The notes beneath the pieces were generated by a model. It saw only the letters and a list, made by a program, of their open reading frames with translations. It did not search any database and was not told the DNA's origin. This document shows, piece after piece, positions 26,101 to 36,600 of a DNA stretch of 64,000 nucleotides. Where the stretch lies: positions 124,001-188,000 of the forward strand of contig JAVYIG010002353.1 of the NCBI GenBank assembly GCA_035222895.1, read 5' to 3'. The stretch comes from Strongylocentrotus droebachiensis. Lineage: Eukaryota > Echinodermata > Echinoidea > Camarodonta > Strongylocentrotidae. Position 1 is the first letter of the stretch. Each line of letters begins with the position of its first letter. The translations under genes were made by a program, and so were the position numbers.

Positions 26101-26509
26101 GCCAAATAATTACACAATGAACATGAATGAAGTGAGACAGATTGGATTACCTTTCACATAGGATTATCCGATTAGGCCGGTATAATCCTATCTAGAGGCC
26201 TAATTTAAGTCATTAATTGGATCTTTCACTTGTAAGTTGTAACAGTTAACTGTTAACTGGCAGGTACGTAACAATGTATGAACACCTCAACAAGATTTTT
26301 GTTTTATAAATAATGGTCCTCAAAACCAACACTGGTCTGGGAACAGCAACAAGCAACACTCAGCAAGCCCAGTCAAGAAAAAACATTCGACATTTGTACA
26401 CCAACAAGTTAGATCTAAATCATACCTTGATGGGCATGTTTCTCGTTGAACCTGATGAAAAACTCCTAGAGCAAGTGACAAATGCAGCTCTTCGTAGGCT
26501 GTTGAACAT
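5120..26509 (-). CDS. PRDX5: Peroxiredoxin-5 (atypical 2-Cys), 6 coding exons, complete
   Basis: Thioredoxin-dependent reduction of hydrogen peroxide, alkyl hydroperoxides and peroxynitrite (family knowledge). Coding exons on the minus strand, in order: 26426-26509, 24016-24150, 8111-8242, 7306-7344, 6324-6379, 5120-5225. All introns are GT-AG; total 552 nt, 183 aa plus stop. Residues 1-24 (MFNSLRRAAFVTCSRSFSSG...) are Arg/Ser-rich without acidic residues, like a mitochondrial presequence. A second Met in MPIKAGDPVPSVE matches the internal start that gives the short form in mammals. The peroxidatic Cys71 lies in PGAFTPGCSK, Cys96 in IACVAVND, and the resolving Cys173 in GTGLTCSLA. The start is fixed by an in-frame TAA two codons upstream. 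The C-terminus is GQL, where human has the peroxisomal signal SQL. Intron 2 (8243-24015) is 15.8 kb and holds the satellite array. Confidence 0.96.
5275..5487. mobile_element. Short MITE family A, copy 1
   Basis: First of four copies of a repeat of about 190-210 bp (others at 9605, 52335, 55464). Shared phrases are GGATTAGACC, GGTGGCTATCTCATT, AAAAAGAGGATCATGG and GCAAGTAGCTACAAGTAG. The ends form imperfect inverted repeats (CTTTAAAGG...). It lies in PRDX5 intron 5, 50 bp upstream of the last exon. Confidence 0.7.
5488..8110. other. PRDX5 introns 3-5 without further genes
   Basis: Apart from exons 4 and 5 and the tRNA-like SINE at 7585-7651, this stretch holds AT-rich intron sequence, a C run near 6066-6080 and a G run near 6263-6276. 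No other coding signal was found. Confidence 0.5.
7460..7651 (-). mobile_element. tRNA-Thr-like SINE remnant
   Basis: Read on the minus strand, 7651-7585 resembles a tRNA: an A-box-like GCTCAGTGGTAGAGCA (7642-7627), an anticodon arm with loop CTTGTAA (7620-7614, anticodon TGT), and a decayed B box GGGTTTAAAACC (7601-7590). The acceptor ends do not pair, so this is not a working tRNA. Sequence continues past the tRNA 3' end, as in a tRNA-derived SINE; the far end of the element is uncertain. Confidence 0.6.
8534..9093. mobile_element. TTAA-flanked MITE, about 552 bp (piggyBac-type target)
   Basis: Inverted ends AGGGATAGTTGAGTT and AACTCAACTATCCCT are flanked on both sides by TTAA (8534-8537 and 9090-9093). 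TTAA duplication is the hallmark of piggyBac-type insertion. There is no transposase frame. It lies in PRDX5 intron 2, about 290 bp from exon 3. Confidence 0.75.
9220..9235. repeat. C16 homopolymer in an AATTACC-rich patch
   Basis: Sixteen consecutive C residues, inside a patch (about 9200-9300) where AATTACC or its variants recur four times. Nothing else is recognised from 9240 to 9600. Confidence 0.8.
9605..9785. mobile_element. Short MITE family A, copy 2
   Basis: Carries the same ordered phrases as copy 1 (GGATTAGACCACACAGCGAG, ACCAACAGGCACCGATT, GCAAGTAGCTACAAGTAGG). Copies 1 and 2 are closer to each other than to copies 3 and 4. It lies in PRDX5 intron 2, between exon 3 and the satellite. 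Confidence 0.65.
10190..22610. repeat. Satellite array, about 169 bp unit, about 70 copies, higher-order structure
   Basis: Tandem head-to-tail units fill about 12.4 kb of PRDX5 intron 2. Each unit contains, in order, ATGTTGGGACTATCA, AGAGAGGATTGAAAATTT, GGCTAAAACAATGAG, a stem CCCCTTGCC...AAAAAAGGGG, and CCAATATTTGCCCTAA. Units vary from about 163 to 175 bp, mainly by presence or absence of CTAACCCCTTGCC and by small deletions. Both edges (10,190-10,700 and 22,080-22,610) are diverged while the core is nearly uniform, as expected from unequal exchange. Exact larger periods are described in the findings. The many open frames of 60-80 codons inside it, on both strands, are by-products of the repeat and not genes. 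Confidence 0.95.
22611..24015. other. PRDX5 intron 2, unique part
   Basis: AT-rich intron sequence between the satellite edge and exon 2. No gene, repeat boundary or RNA was recognised. Confidence 0.5.
24454..24667. mobile_element. Near-perfect palindromic MITE, 214 bp
   Basis: Two arms of about 95 bp are inverted copies with only a few mismatches, separated by a short loop near 24,545-24,575. The ends are CACTATGAATATGAC and GTCATATTCATAGTG. TAG flanks both ends and may be a 3-bp target duplication. It lies in PRDX5 intron 1. It has no coding capacity; transcribed, it would form a long hairpin. Confidence 0.85.
24668..25687. other. PRDX5 intron 1, nothing further recognised
   Basis: AT-rich sequence without coding or repeat signals that could be bounded. 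Confidence 0.45.
25688..26066. mobile_element. MITE with inverted ends and T/A-rich core
   Basis: The inverted ends start GGCCATGTAAAATTGAT (25688) and are mirrored at 26033-26066, about 32 bp with one mismatch. The core holds a TTTA microsatellite (about 25,758-25,800), long T runs and repeats of GCGGCCATTTTGA. It lies in PRDX5 intron 1, 360 bp from exon 1. Confidence 0.75.
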
Positions 26510-29500
26510 GATTTATGTTCACAAAAATGCCGGTGCAGTGTACGTGTATGAGCTATCGCCGCACTTGTATGGCGGAAAGAGTTTGTGCTCGCGTGGTACA
26601 TGCCGCTTGCATGCAGGGGTTAAATCAATTTAGACAGTTTCATTCAAGTAATAGGTGTGCTGCCTGAATCAATTAATGTTTTTCTTAATAGAAATAAGCT
26701 CTTATCGATAGTTTTAACAGAGCACTGTATTTCTACATAATTTAATATTCGAGGAATGAGTTGCTTTGAAAGAATCTATTGTAACTGATGTTCCTCGAAT
26801 GCGTAATAATAAATATTACCCATTACATAAAATGGTAAAGCCCGTTGACGCCTGGGAAATACCCTAATTCGATGACATAATTGACATCGACCTCGATCGT
26901 GTGTGTGTTATTGGTGTTTTTTTTTTTACAGACGTGTATCAATCAGATATGATTATTTACGTCCGAAAGTCGTACAAATTTCCTTCTTTTCCACCAAAAA
27001 TTTGTTGATGAACATGAAAAAGAAGAAGTCGGTTAATTTTTCTTTTATTTTGATAAATATAAGTCCAGATATCCATATTCAACTTCTTTTTTCCCTTCAG
27101 CTTTTATTTTCTGTCATTTAGAAAACCAAGAGGAGAAAAGAGGAAAATAAAGAAAAAGGAGAAAGAAAAAAGTTCATATGGAAGTGGGGTTTTAAAGAGA
27201 AATGAAGAAATATCAATATCAAAGGGAAATAATAAAAGGAAAGGGGTTTTTGATTGAAAAGGGAAGTTAAATTTAATTACTATTCTGATCTACACATTAT
27301 TGGTATAAATCATTTTTCATAATTTTCACTTGCAGGAATTCCATCGGTGTGATACTTCCGTTTTGTCACAAATTGTTTTCTTATCAGCAATGTCCATTGT
27401 ATGTTCTGTATATATATTTATTACATAGAATTATTGTCTTTTTAACATTTTAGTACAGTGAAATAACTTGCATTGCTGCAAACATATATAAATGCCCTCA
27501 TAATACTGACTGAAGATGCTGGCTGTAAAGTACATGGATACGACTGCACACACCAAGTTAAAAACAAATTAAACATTGATAAGACATATAGAATTGTCTC
27601 ACTTTAATTCATTATCATTTATTTTGATATTAATTTGCTGCATATGATAGTGCAGCAAACTTATGCCATCTCCATAGTCTTAACACTAGAACATGTCTTC
27701 ATAGAGAGAAAATGATATAAACTGAATGCATTATTCATCAAAATAAAATTTGTATATGATTGCATGCTGATATCGTTTACATGTACATGTATCTGGAATC
27801 ATCATATATTCATGATAAAGAATTTCAAAACTTTAAAAAGATGAATAAAAATCTATAACTGGCCATCATAATCTATTATTGTATCAATTGCTTCATGCTA
27901 ATTTACTCTCTCTAATAGATAGTATCTATTTGATATATATGCTGCTAAATTACAAAACGCTTTGATGGAACTTATAGCTTAAGGCACACTTTATACATAT
28001 ATCTTGGGTACACATGTAAGAAAACAAACAAAAAGACACTTTTAACTTCTTGAATACAATTGTGAATTTTGAAATATTTCCTTTCATTAGTCTAAGTATG
28101 AATGTCATGTCAGAGTCCACATGCATGACATGTATGTAAGATATTTATGAAATTTGATGAACAATTTCACTTCTATACCTGCATTTGAATGAAAATTTAA
28201 CTACATGTATGTCACCTTATACACTTCAATTATTCCAGGGCCTGTGACCTTGTTATTAAGTCTAAAACTTAAAATAACATCTTTTCAAGGAAAATAATCC
28301 AATATTTGTTTAATCAGTGTTAGGAAAATGACAAAAGAACAGAAGTTTTTACTTATCTTTATCAACCATTGTCATGGTATTCAAGAGCAAAACATGGACA
28401 GTACATTAATTAACAGACAGAGAGAAAACCTCTTTACATAACAAATCATGCTAATATCATGTTCTTTATATATTTTTTCTTCTAGTTCTATAAAACTAAA
28501 CACTTCAACTTACGTAAACAAGAAAATTCTATATCATATATTAAACTACTGATATATAGCCTCGAAATGGCAAAATCTATAATTTTAATTCTATACACAA
28601 CTTGGTTGTATTATTAAACATACAGAATTTAAAATTCCACATAACAAGACATTATCTTATGTATTATGAAATAAAATACAGGATAAAATTAAGAATATAA
28701 ACAGAATTGGGAATGTTGCCTCAAGAGGACAAATCTTTTTCTACCCCTTTTTATTGGCATTTGCTAAGAAGGACAGGATTAGGAACAGCTTACAATATAC
28801 AAAATAATTGTACCATTTAGAATCATCCATTAATAATTCAACATGAACAATGAGTTCTAAATATTTCAAATTTTAATGAGCCATGTGTGGTTAACACTTT
28901 TCTGTTATATACATGTACATGTTTGCACATAAAAATAGTTTGCCTTTTCTCCTTGTTCATCAAATATAGAGAAAGAAGTCAAAAATTAAAACAATTATTT
29001 TGATATATATGGATGCAAAATCTTACCATATCCTGGACATAAAAATGAGGCAATACATGATAAGCTGTTTCAGGATTGACTGCGCTATGCGAGCTAATAG
29101 CTAGCATATTGAATTTGCATGATAAACAACATCAGGCATAATAATAGGGTGATATCTTTTAGAATTTACATTTCTCATGATTTGTAGGCTTATCATCACA
29201 ACACAAGTAGGTTTGTATTCACTATATAAAACTGTTTGTTTTAATGCATGGCAAGTTATAATTCTTCATCATAAAATGTTTTTTTTAGTACAGGCATTTC
29301 GCTGAGTATAATGCATGATAACCATTATCATATCAAGTACTGAAATTCTGACAAATATGTCAAAATCATTACAAAATATTATTTTTTAACCAAAAAATAT
29401 AAAACCAAAATATATTCTGATATAAAAATCAAAACTCTTCAAAGTCTTATAGTTCTTTAAATTGTTAAACTTGTACTGTAATTCAGTGCAGTAATTCACA

Positions 29501-29984
29501 GTTGCATCATATGCATGCATATATTGTATAACACCTTACATACTCTGAATTGTTATCACTAGCTTGAAATCTGTTTGGTATTATACATTTCCACTGCCAT
29601 AAATCACCTCAATAACTACACAGGCAAAATTACACAGATGTCCAACACTGACATTCCCTGTCAAAAAAATACTGAATTGCAAATATATTGCTCTCACCAA
29701 TACTCAATCGATAATTCTTTATCCTTTGCCTTTGAGATCATAAGGCATGCCTTACTGCATCAACTATCCGCTATATATCTACTTCAAGAATTATCTAAGA
29801 CCCAACACACACTACAACATTTTCTATGTCCAATATATATCACATTAAGAGGATCATTTTTTACTAAATTGGAAGCCTACAAGATGATTACAAAAATATT
29901 TAAAATTCCTCTATTTAAGCCAACAGGGTTTATTCTTAAAAGCCTTTCTTTTTTTTTCAATAAAACTATACTTTTGTTTAGTGT
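26510..29984. other. Spacer between PRDX5 promoter side and gephyrin 3' end
   Basis: The PRDX5 5' UTR and promoter should lie just above 26,509, but no TATA or initiator could be assigned. The rest is AT-rich (A/T runs, many TACATGTA motifs). A 150-codon plus-strand frame at 29575-30027 looks like chance. Part of the segment below 30,620 is presumably gephyrin 3' UTR; a minus-strand AATAAA is at 29929-29934. Confidence 0.4.
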
Positions 29985-30601
29985 TTGCATATTTGTCCAA
30001 CATTCAACTTTCAGTAAAGAATTGTAGATTTTCATTGCACAAAGATTAATTATAGTGTTTACAGGGTCTGTGTTTCTATCTTGTTATAATTAACTGGTAA
30101 TACATCACATGAACCGGCAAAAACTGCTTCGCTGTTAATATCCTTACGCTAACCAGTTTCCTAACTTAATCCTATTACCAAACAATATACCGATACCTAG
30201 CACTCAACCTAACGGTCCTAACCGAAGACCCAATGGCACCCCAAAACATGTCCCCACATCTCAGATGAAATAATTGTTATTTAAACATATTTGTGGCTTA
30301 CACCCAGTAAATAAGATTGATTGATCGATCTGTATTGAAAAACAAGTCAGAAAAAATCTTGGAACAGATACAGATCGATCAATCAAATCTTATTTACTGG
30401 GTGTAAGCCACAAATATGTTTAAATAATTGAAATTTCTCCCAGGAAGCATTTATAAAAAAGTAATAATTTTTGTTGGAGAAATCAACACCAACTGCATCA
30501 TGTTTAGCAAATGCATATTGTCCAACTTTCAGTCAAGAATTGTAGATTTTCATTGAACAAAGATTAATTATAGTGTTTACAGGGTCTATCTTTCTATCTC
30601 G
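29985..30601. repeat. Direct repeats of about 95 bp flanking a foldback
   Basis: Copy 1 (29985-30083) and copy 2 (30511-30601) share TTTCAG, then AGAATTGTAGATTTTCATTG and TTAATTATAGTGTTTACAGG with few differences. Between them lies the inverted repeat at 30279-30424. The block starts 20 bp beyond the gephyrin stop codon, so it probably sits in the 3' UTR. Confidence 0.75.
30279..30424. mobile_element. Foldback element with 60-bp arms
   Basis: Arms 30279-30338 and about 30365-30424 are inverted copies (ATTTAAACATATTTGTGG, CTTACACCCAGTAAATAAG, GATCGATCTGTAT) with one extra base in one arm. The loop is about 26 bp. There is no coding capacity. Confidence 0.85.
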
Positions 30602-30620
30602 ATTTATACTTCACTACTGC

Positions 30621-33600
30621 TCATAATCTGAGCACTACAGCTTCCACTAGGGATCCCTTGGGAATCATTTTCTGCTGGTTGCTCTGCGATGGCAGCGCCA
30701 GAAGGGCGTTAGCCTGAAGCATGCTGATCAGACGACTACTGATCTGGTTGCCTGTCGTCGAGGCTAGGGGCACGCCGTCTTCCGCAGACTGCCAGTCCAA
30801 ATGCGCCCTCTGGAACTCAGGTCGGGGGTCAAGCTTTAGGTCAGCCATTACCTGTATAGAACAAGTAAAAGACCATGAGATTTATTTTTTTTGGTACAAA
30901 TATCAAATGGCATATCTCACAGATTAATAGCTAATGAGCAGGGATGCCAACCTTTCAGAGCACAAATCAGTAACCATAAGGCTCAAAATCAGTAATTTGG
31001 GGAATAAATCAGTAATTTCCTATGCGGCGCCATGAATCTTAAAAGAATGGCAAGCGGACGCATGCGTGCATGATTATCTGAAATTTGTTGTGATTTTACT
31101 CCCACAAAGTTGCTAAATATTGATTTTCAGTTCATCACAACACATAAGTGATAATTGGCTTCTATTAAGAGAATACTTGATAATTTTCCATCTTTCTCAT
31201 GCAGCGAGTGCTGGATGGCCACCATACTGTACAGCACTTGCTACGATAGATCCCTAAGCGCAAAAAAAAAACAACATAATTTTTAGACAACATTCCGTAC
31301 TGCCGTAATGGTCGTTAATTTCCGTACCAATTACGGGAAATCCGTACTAGTTGGCATCTCTGAATGAGTATATGAAGCAGACAATCCTTTAATCCACGAG
31401 TGAAGAGAGGGACAAGGCTGTTTGTTTTATGATACCTTTCATTAAATTATGGTTTTACTTCATGGGTAAAAAAAGATGGTAACATGCCTGGTAAATTAAT
31501 ACAATATACATTTAATGAAATTCTGAATGATTAATACCACTACCATAAGAGAAATAAGAGAGTATGCTTTTATGTCCTCCATGCATCAAATTCTACTAAC
31601 AAAAAAGTTAGATGTGCAAGTACTCTACTGTATATAAAAGGAGGAGTAAATAACAAACATTTCAAAAGAATGCTTTGTTTTTTTCCACATCAATGTGTGA
31701 AAATCATAAAAATCTTAAATTCATGTTTCAATTCAGCATTAAATGCCCTTATTTAAAATGAGATCTTTAAGAACTATTTGAAAATTCTACAGCTATGGGA
31801 AACAATTTACATTTCCGACATTCTTGTTGAACAATTGAGGCATTGTAACTGACAAAAATGCAAACTTGGGATCAAAGTTGAAAGGGAAGATGTTATTCAG
31901 CTATACAATGCTTGGAGACTTACGCGGCATTTGATCCTCTTGAGATGAGGGTTGGTGTATCCCATCATCCTCCTCAGGCACGGTAAGACAAAGTGATTAA
32001 AGGTCACGATACCTGATACAGGATTACCTACATGAAAAGAGACATTAAACAGTAATAACTTAAATATTTTGGTTGGTTGATTGATTGATTTTATTTCTGT
32101 GTTCAAATAACAAATACAAGGTTGTACATTTTTACATAAGTATTACATACATAGCAAACCATGTCTAATAATATTATAAAATAACTATAATACAAAGCAT
32201 ATTTGTATATAATTTTCATTGAACTAAAGAGATACATTTCAGAATGCAGGAGACCGTCATCGTGAGTGGTTAGGCTGGAAATGGATGGACTCATGAAAGA
32301 AAGGAGAAAAGTGAAGGTGTGAAATGATTTCACGTCTGTTCAGCAATTTTTTCTCATTTGCAAAACAGTCTAGGGGAAATTCACTACCTTTTAACATGTT
32401 ATCTCAGCTTTACATTATTAAAAGCTAAATATTTTTTTAGTTAAACGTCTCACTTGAGCACATACCAAATAATGAACAAAGATTTGTACATTTTGAAAAG
32501 GTATATTGTTATTTTTTAATTGACGTGTGAAGGGCCAATAAAAAAATGAATCATAGACATATACTAACCCTATAGGACTTGTATGTCAAATTGAATGAAA
32601 TATGACAATGTATATACTGATGTGCAGATTGATTTAGAATTTATCGTACATACATACAAATTAAATTGCTCATACAGGCATGAGTTGTTTTACTGCCAAA
32701 GAATCATTTTATTTATAAATGATCTAAACTATGATCCACATCTTTATTTCTTTAATATAATAATACTTTTAAAAAAAGGATAACATTTTTTTTAGATTTT
32801 CTACTTCATTCTCAATTACAACGGCCTGGTTTATTCTAGCGGAAGTGAATAGTGTTAATGTAACATGTAGCTTTCACTTTCATTTTGATCAGTATTGTTT
32901 TAATAATGACAGTAATAAAGAGTTTGGTTGTATTGAGTCCTTGATTTATCAAATTTGACTTCAAAATGCCAATTGCTACAAGTTGTAATGAGATCCAAAA
33001 GTAACTCTTACCTGGGAGTGAGAAGAAGAGCTTCTTGGCACCCTCATACTCAAATGTGCAGAAGGTTGTAGGTTTCCTTCAGAGATAGAATAAAAGATAA
33101 AAACATGACAATAACAATGGTTTACACAAAAGCAGTCTGGCCCATTTTATTTAATGCATTGCTTGATTTCAGGGTATTTTCTACACACGGTCTAGTATCA
33201 AACATATTAGAAATACATTGTATAAGACTAAGGATAAATGACCAGTGTAAAAATGTTGGAGCGCCACTGCTTGACGGAATGTGCATGTTACTATTAATAT
33301 ACTTAAATGTAGCAGAATTCATTGAATCAAAAGCTCCAAGGCCAATATGTACAGAATTTCCTCAAACAAACTAATTACCATCTCTGTGTTCTCTGTATAT
33401 ACAGAAATACTAGCATGGCCATTTCAGCTAGATGATAAATAATTCTTACCCCGGCTTGATAAATATCCGTCCGAAGTGAAGCGTAGCCTTGAGTTCTTCA
33501 GAGAGGACATACTTGAGAAGATCTTTCTCTCCCATGGACACTCCTCCAGTGGTAACGATCACGTCAGACTGAGAGGCAGCCTTCAGGAGGACATCCTTGG

Positions 33601-36600
33601 TTGCTTGGACACTGTAATGTCAGGGACAGGAATGATGTAAGACATTCAGACTTTATTGGAACAAAGGGTCCAGAATGTTAGTATATGTGTACTCTAGCTT
33701 GTGTGACTCATGCAGTCCAATCTACTGTTATGGTAACAAAAAGCATATGAATACTTAGCTATGAAGACCTTTGTACATAACAGACAGTATCAGGTGCAAT
33801 GCTTACCGTACATCCAATGTATTTACATCCTCCTCCAGCAGTATAACCAGCACAGTGATTTGATCCCTTTTACTTTTACACCCTTCCGCTCTTTAAAATG
33901 ATGGTCTTATTCTTTCACACGTCATCACGAGTACGATTAGTGGCCCTAATAGTGGTGGATCTGTTATTACGCCACTTTTACGCCACTTTTATTGTGCAAT
34001 GCTCGTTCTCTCAACAATAAACTGGACGAATTATCTGTTATTGTTCGGGAACACGATATCGATATATGTTCAGTAACAGAGACATGGTTTAATCATGACC
34101 AACCGGAGTCATCATACAGCGTTGATGGTTACAAAGTCTTTACCAAGTCTCGGTGTTCTCGCAGGGGTGGTGGTGTCGCTATTTACGCGAAACATAGCAT
34201 TGACCCCAAACAGGTGACTATTATTCCAGTTCCAGATGAGCACGAAGTAGTATGGGCCCATTTTCGACCTCATCGATTACCGCGTCGTGTCAGCAGTATC
34301 TACTTCGGTGCAGTTTATTCACCCCCAGGAAACGCCAATGAGTGCGATCTAATACAGTACCTCATTCGGAGTGTTGACATCATCAAAACTGCGCATCCCT
34401 ATGCCGGTGTTGTAATCCTCGGTGATTTGAATCGCATGGACATTTCCCAAATCCTCAGTGGATGTCACATGAAACAAGTTGTCCGGACCCCGACAAGAGG
34501 TAACGCGATCTTAGACCAAATCATAAGCAATCTCGATTCCTTTTACCAAGAACCATCTTTGTTATCCCCCATTGGCCTTGCCGACCACAACATTGTAATC
34601 TGGCTACCCAAAGAAGTCTATAATAGACCACGCAATAAGGCTAAAAAACGGATTGTCCGACCAATGAAAGACTCGGACATAAGAGCTTTTGGTGAGTGGA
34701 TAACTCACAACGACTGGCGAGATGTTCTTGCCGAGTCTCAGCCACAAGCCATGTGCGATCACTTCTACCAAACGCTGCAATCAAAGGTGGATGTGCACTT
34801 CCCAACAAAGTCAATTAAACTCCACCCGACTGACAAGCCTTGGATAACGCCCCGTACGAAAGAGCTTATTAACCAAAGACAAATAGCATTCAGCAATAAC
34901 TCTAAAGGAGCTTGGAAATCTCTTCGCAATCAAGTCCTTCGCGAAATCTCTAGAGCAAAACGCTTTTTCTATCGTGATCGTATCCAAAATCTTAAGAGCG
35001 ATAACCCCTCATCTTGGTACAAGAACATTAAAGTCATGTCTGGTCATTCAAATTCGCAAGCAGACATAATCCGAGTACCGACTGTTGAAGACAATGACCC
35101 AGTGAAAATAGCTACCGCCATTAATGAATTCTTTGCAAATGTTAACGCTGATATCCCCGAACTTCATTTGAGAGACCTACCATCGTACCTGCCAGCCCCA
35201 ACACCGCCCCCACATGTTCAACCGTGGGAAGTCATGAGTGAATTGAAGAAGATCAAGCCTGGCAAGTCAAGCGGCCCTGACGGCATTCCTGGACGCCTCG
35301 TTCGGGAATTTGCTTGCGAGCTCTCAATTCCCCTGTCAGGGATATTAAATGCATCCTATCAACATAACAAGGTCCCAACCCAGTGGAAACAGGCAATAAT
35401 TGTCCCCATCCCTAAAGGTCCTACATCTGCAACCTTGGATAAACTGAGGCCTATATCCCTCACCGACCACTTTTCCAAAATTGCTGAGTTGTTTATAACC
35501 AAGCTTCTATTACGCGACATTAACCCTCATTTGGACAAACACCAATACGGAAGCAGACCGGGCCTCTCAACTACCATTTGCATCGTCGACCTAATCAACT
35601 ACCTTGCTAAATCAGCTGAGGCACCAAGAACTGCCACTACCGTTGTATGCACCGACTTCAGCAAGGCATTCGATCGGGTCAACCACACTATCGCGATTAA
35701 GAAGCTTATTGATCTTGGTGCCCGCCTTTCGATTCTTCCTTGGATCTGCGATTTTCTGACCGACCGCCAAACCTGTGTTCGTTACCATGGTTCACTTTCG
35801 CCCTGGAAGAAGATTCATGCTGGCGTCCCACAAGGCACACGCCTAGGTCCTGTTGTATTCTTGGCCCTTATTGATGATGTAATGCGTGATTCTTCATCAG
35901 CGAGTCACTGGAAGTACGTCGACGACATGTCCATTGCCGCCTCGCACGATGCACGCAACCAGCCACGTGATATCTCCCGTTCACTATCCACTCTAGAAGA
36001 TTGGTGCCAGAACAATTACGTTAAACTCAACACCAAGAAGTGTTCAATCATGCGATTGTCCTTCAGTAAAGTCCAACTACCCCCACTAGGAGTACTTATT
36101 GATAATGTCCCCCTGAACGAGGTTAGCAGTGTGAAAATCCTTGGAGTAACCATTGAAGACACCTTGAAGTGGAATGTACAGGTTTCGGATACGGTTTCTC
36201 GTGCTAACCGCCGCATTTTCATGTTAAGATCCCTGAAAGCCTTCTATCCCCCCACCAACGACCTCGTTACAGTTTACATAGGATTCGTAAGACCACTCCT
36301 CGAGTATGCCTGCCCTGCATGGAACGGAGCATTGACTATCGCCCAGTCCAACAAGATAGAAAATGTTCAAAAACGGGCATTAAGAATTATACTAGGTAGA
36401 GATTACATATCCTATTCAAATGCCCTATCAATAACCAAGCTTCAAACTCTCCATGCTCGCCGAGAAGAGCTATGTCTCAAGTTTGCCCTGAAAGCACTAA
36501 AATCCGACCAATCAGACTGGTTTAAACTAAACGCCAGCACAAGAAACACACGGAAATCACGTATCTGTATAGAACCTAAGTCCAAAACAGAACGTTACAG

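Noticed and set aside
26313..26633. 106-codon plus-strand frame
   Set aside because: Antisense shadow of PRDX5 exon 1, whose minus-strand reading joins in phase to the next exon.
29575..30027. 150-codon plus-strand frame near gephyrin 3' end
   Set aside because: No recognisable domain, and composition matches surrounding AT-rich DNA.
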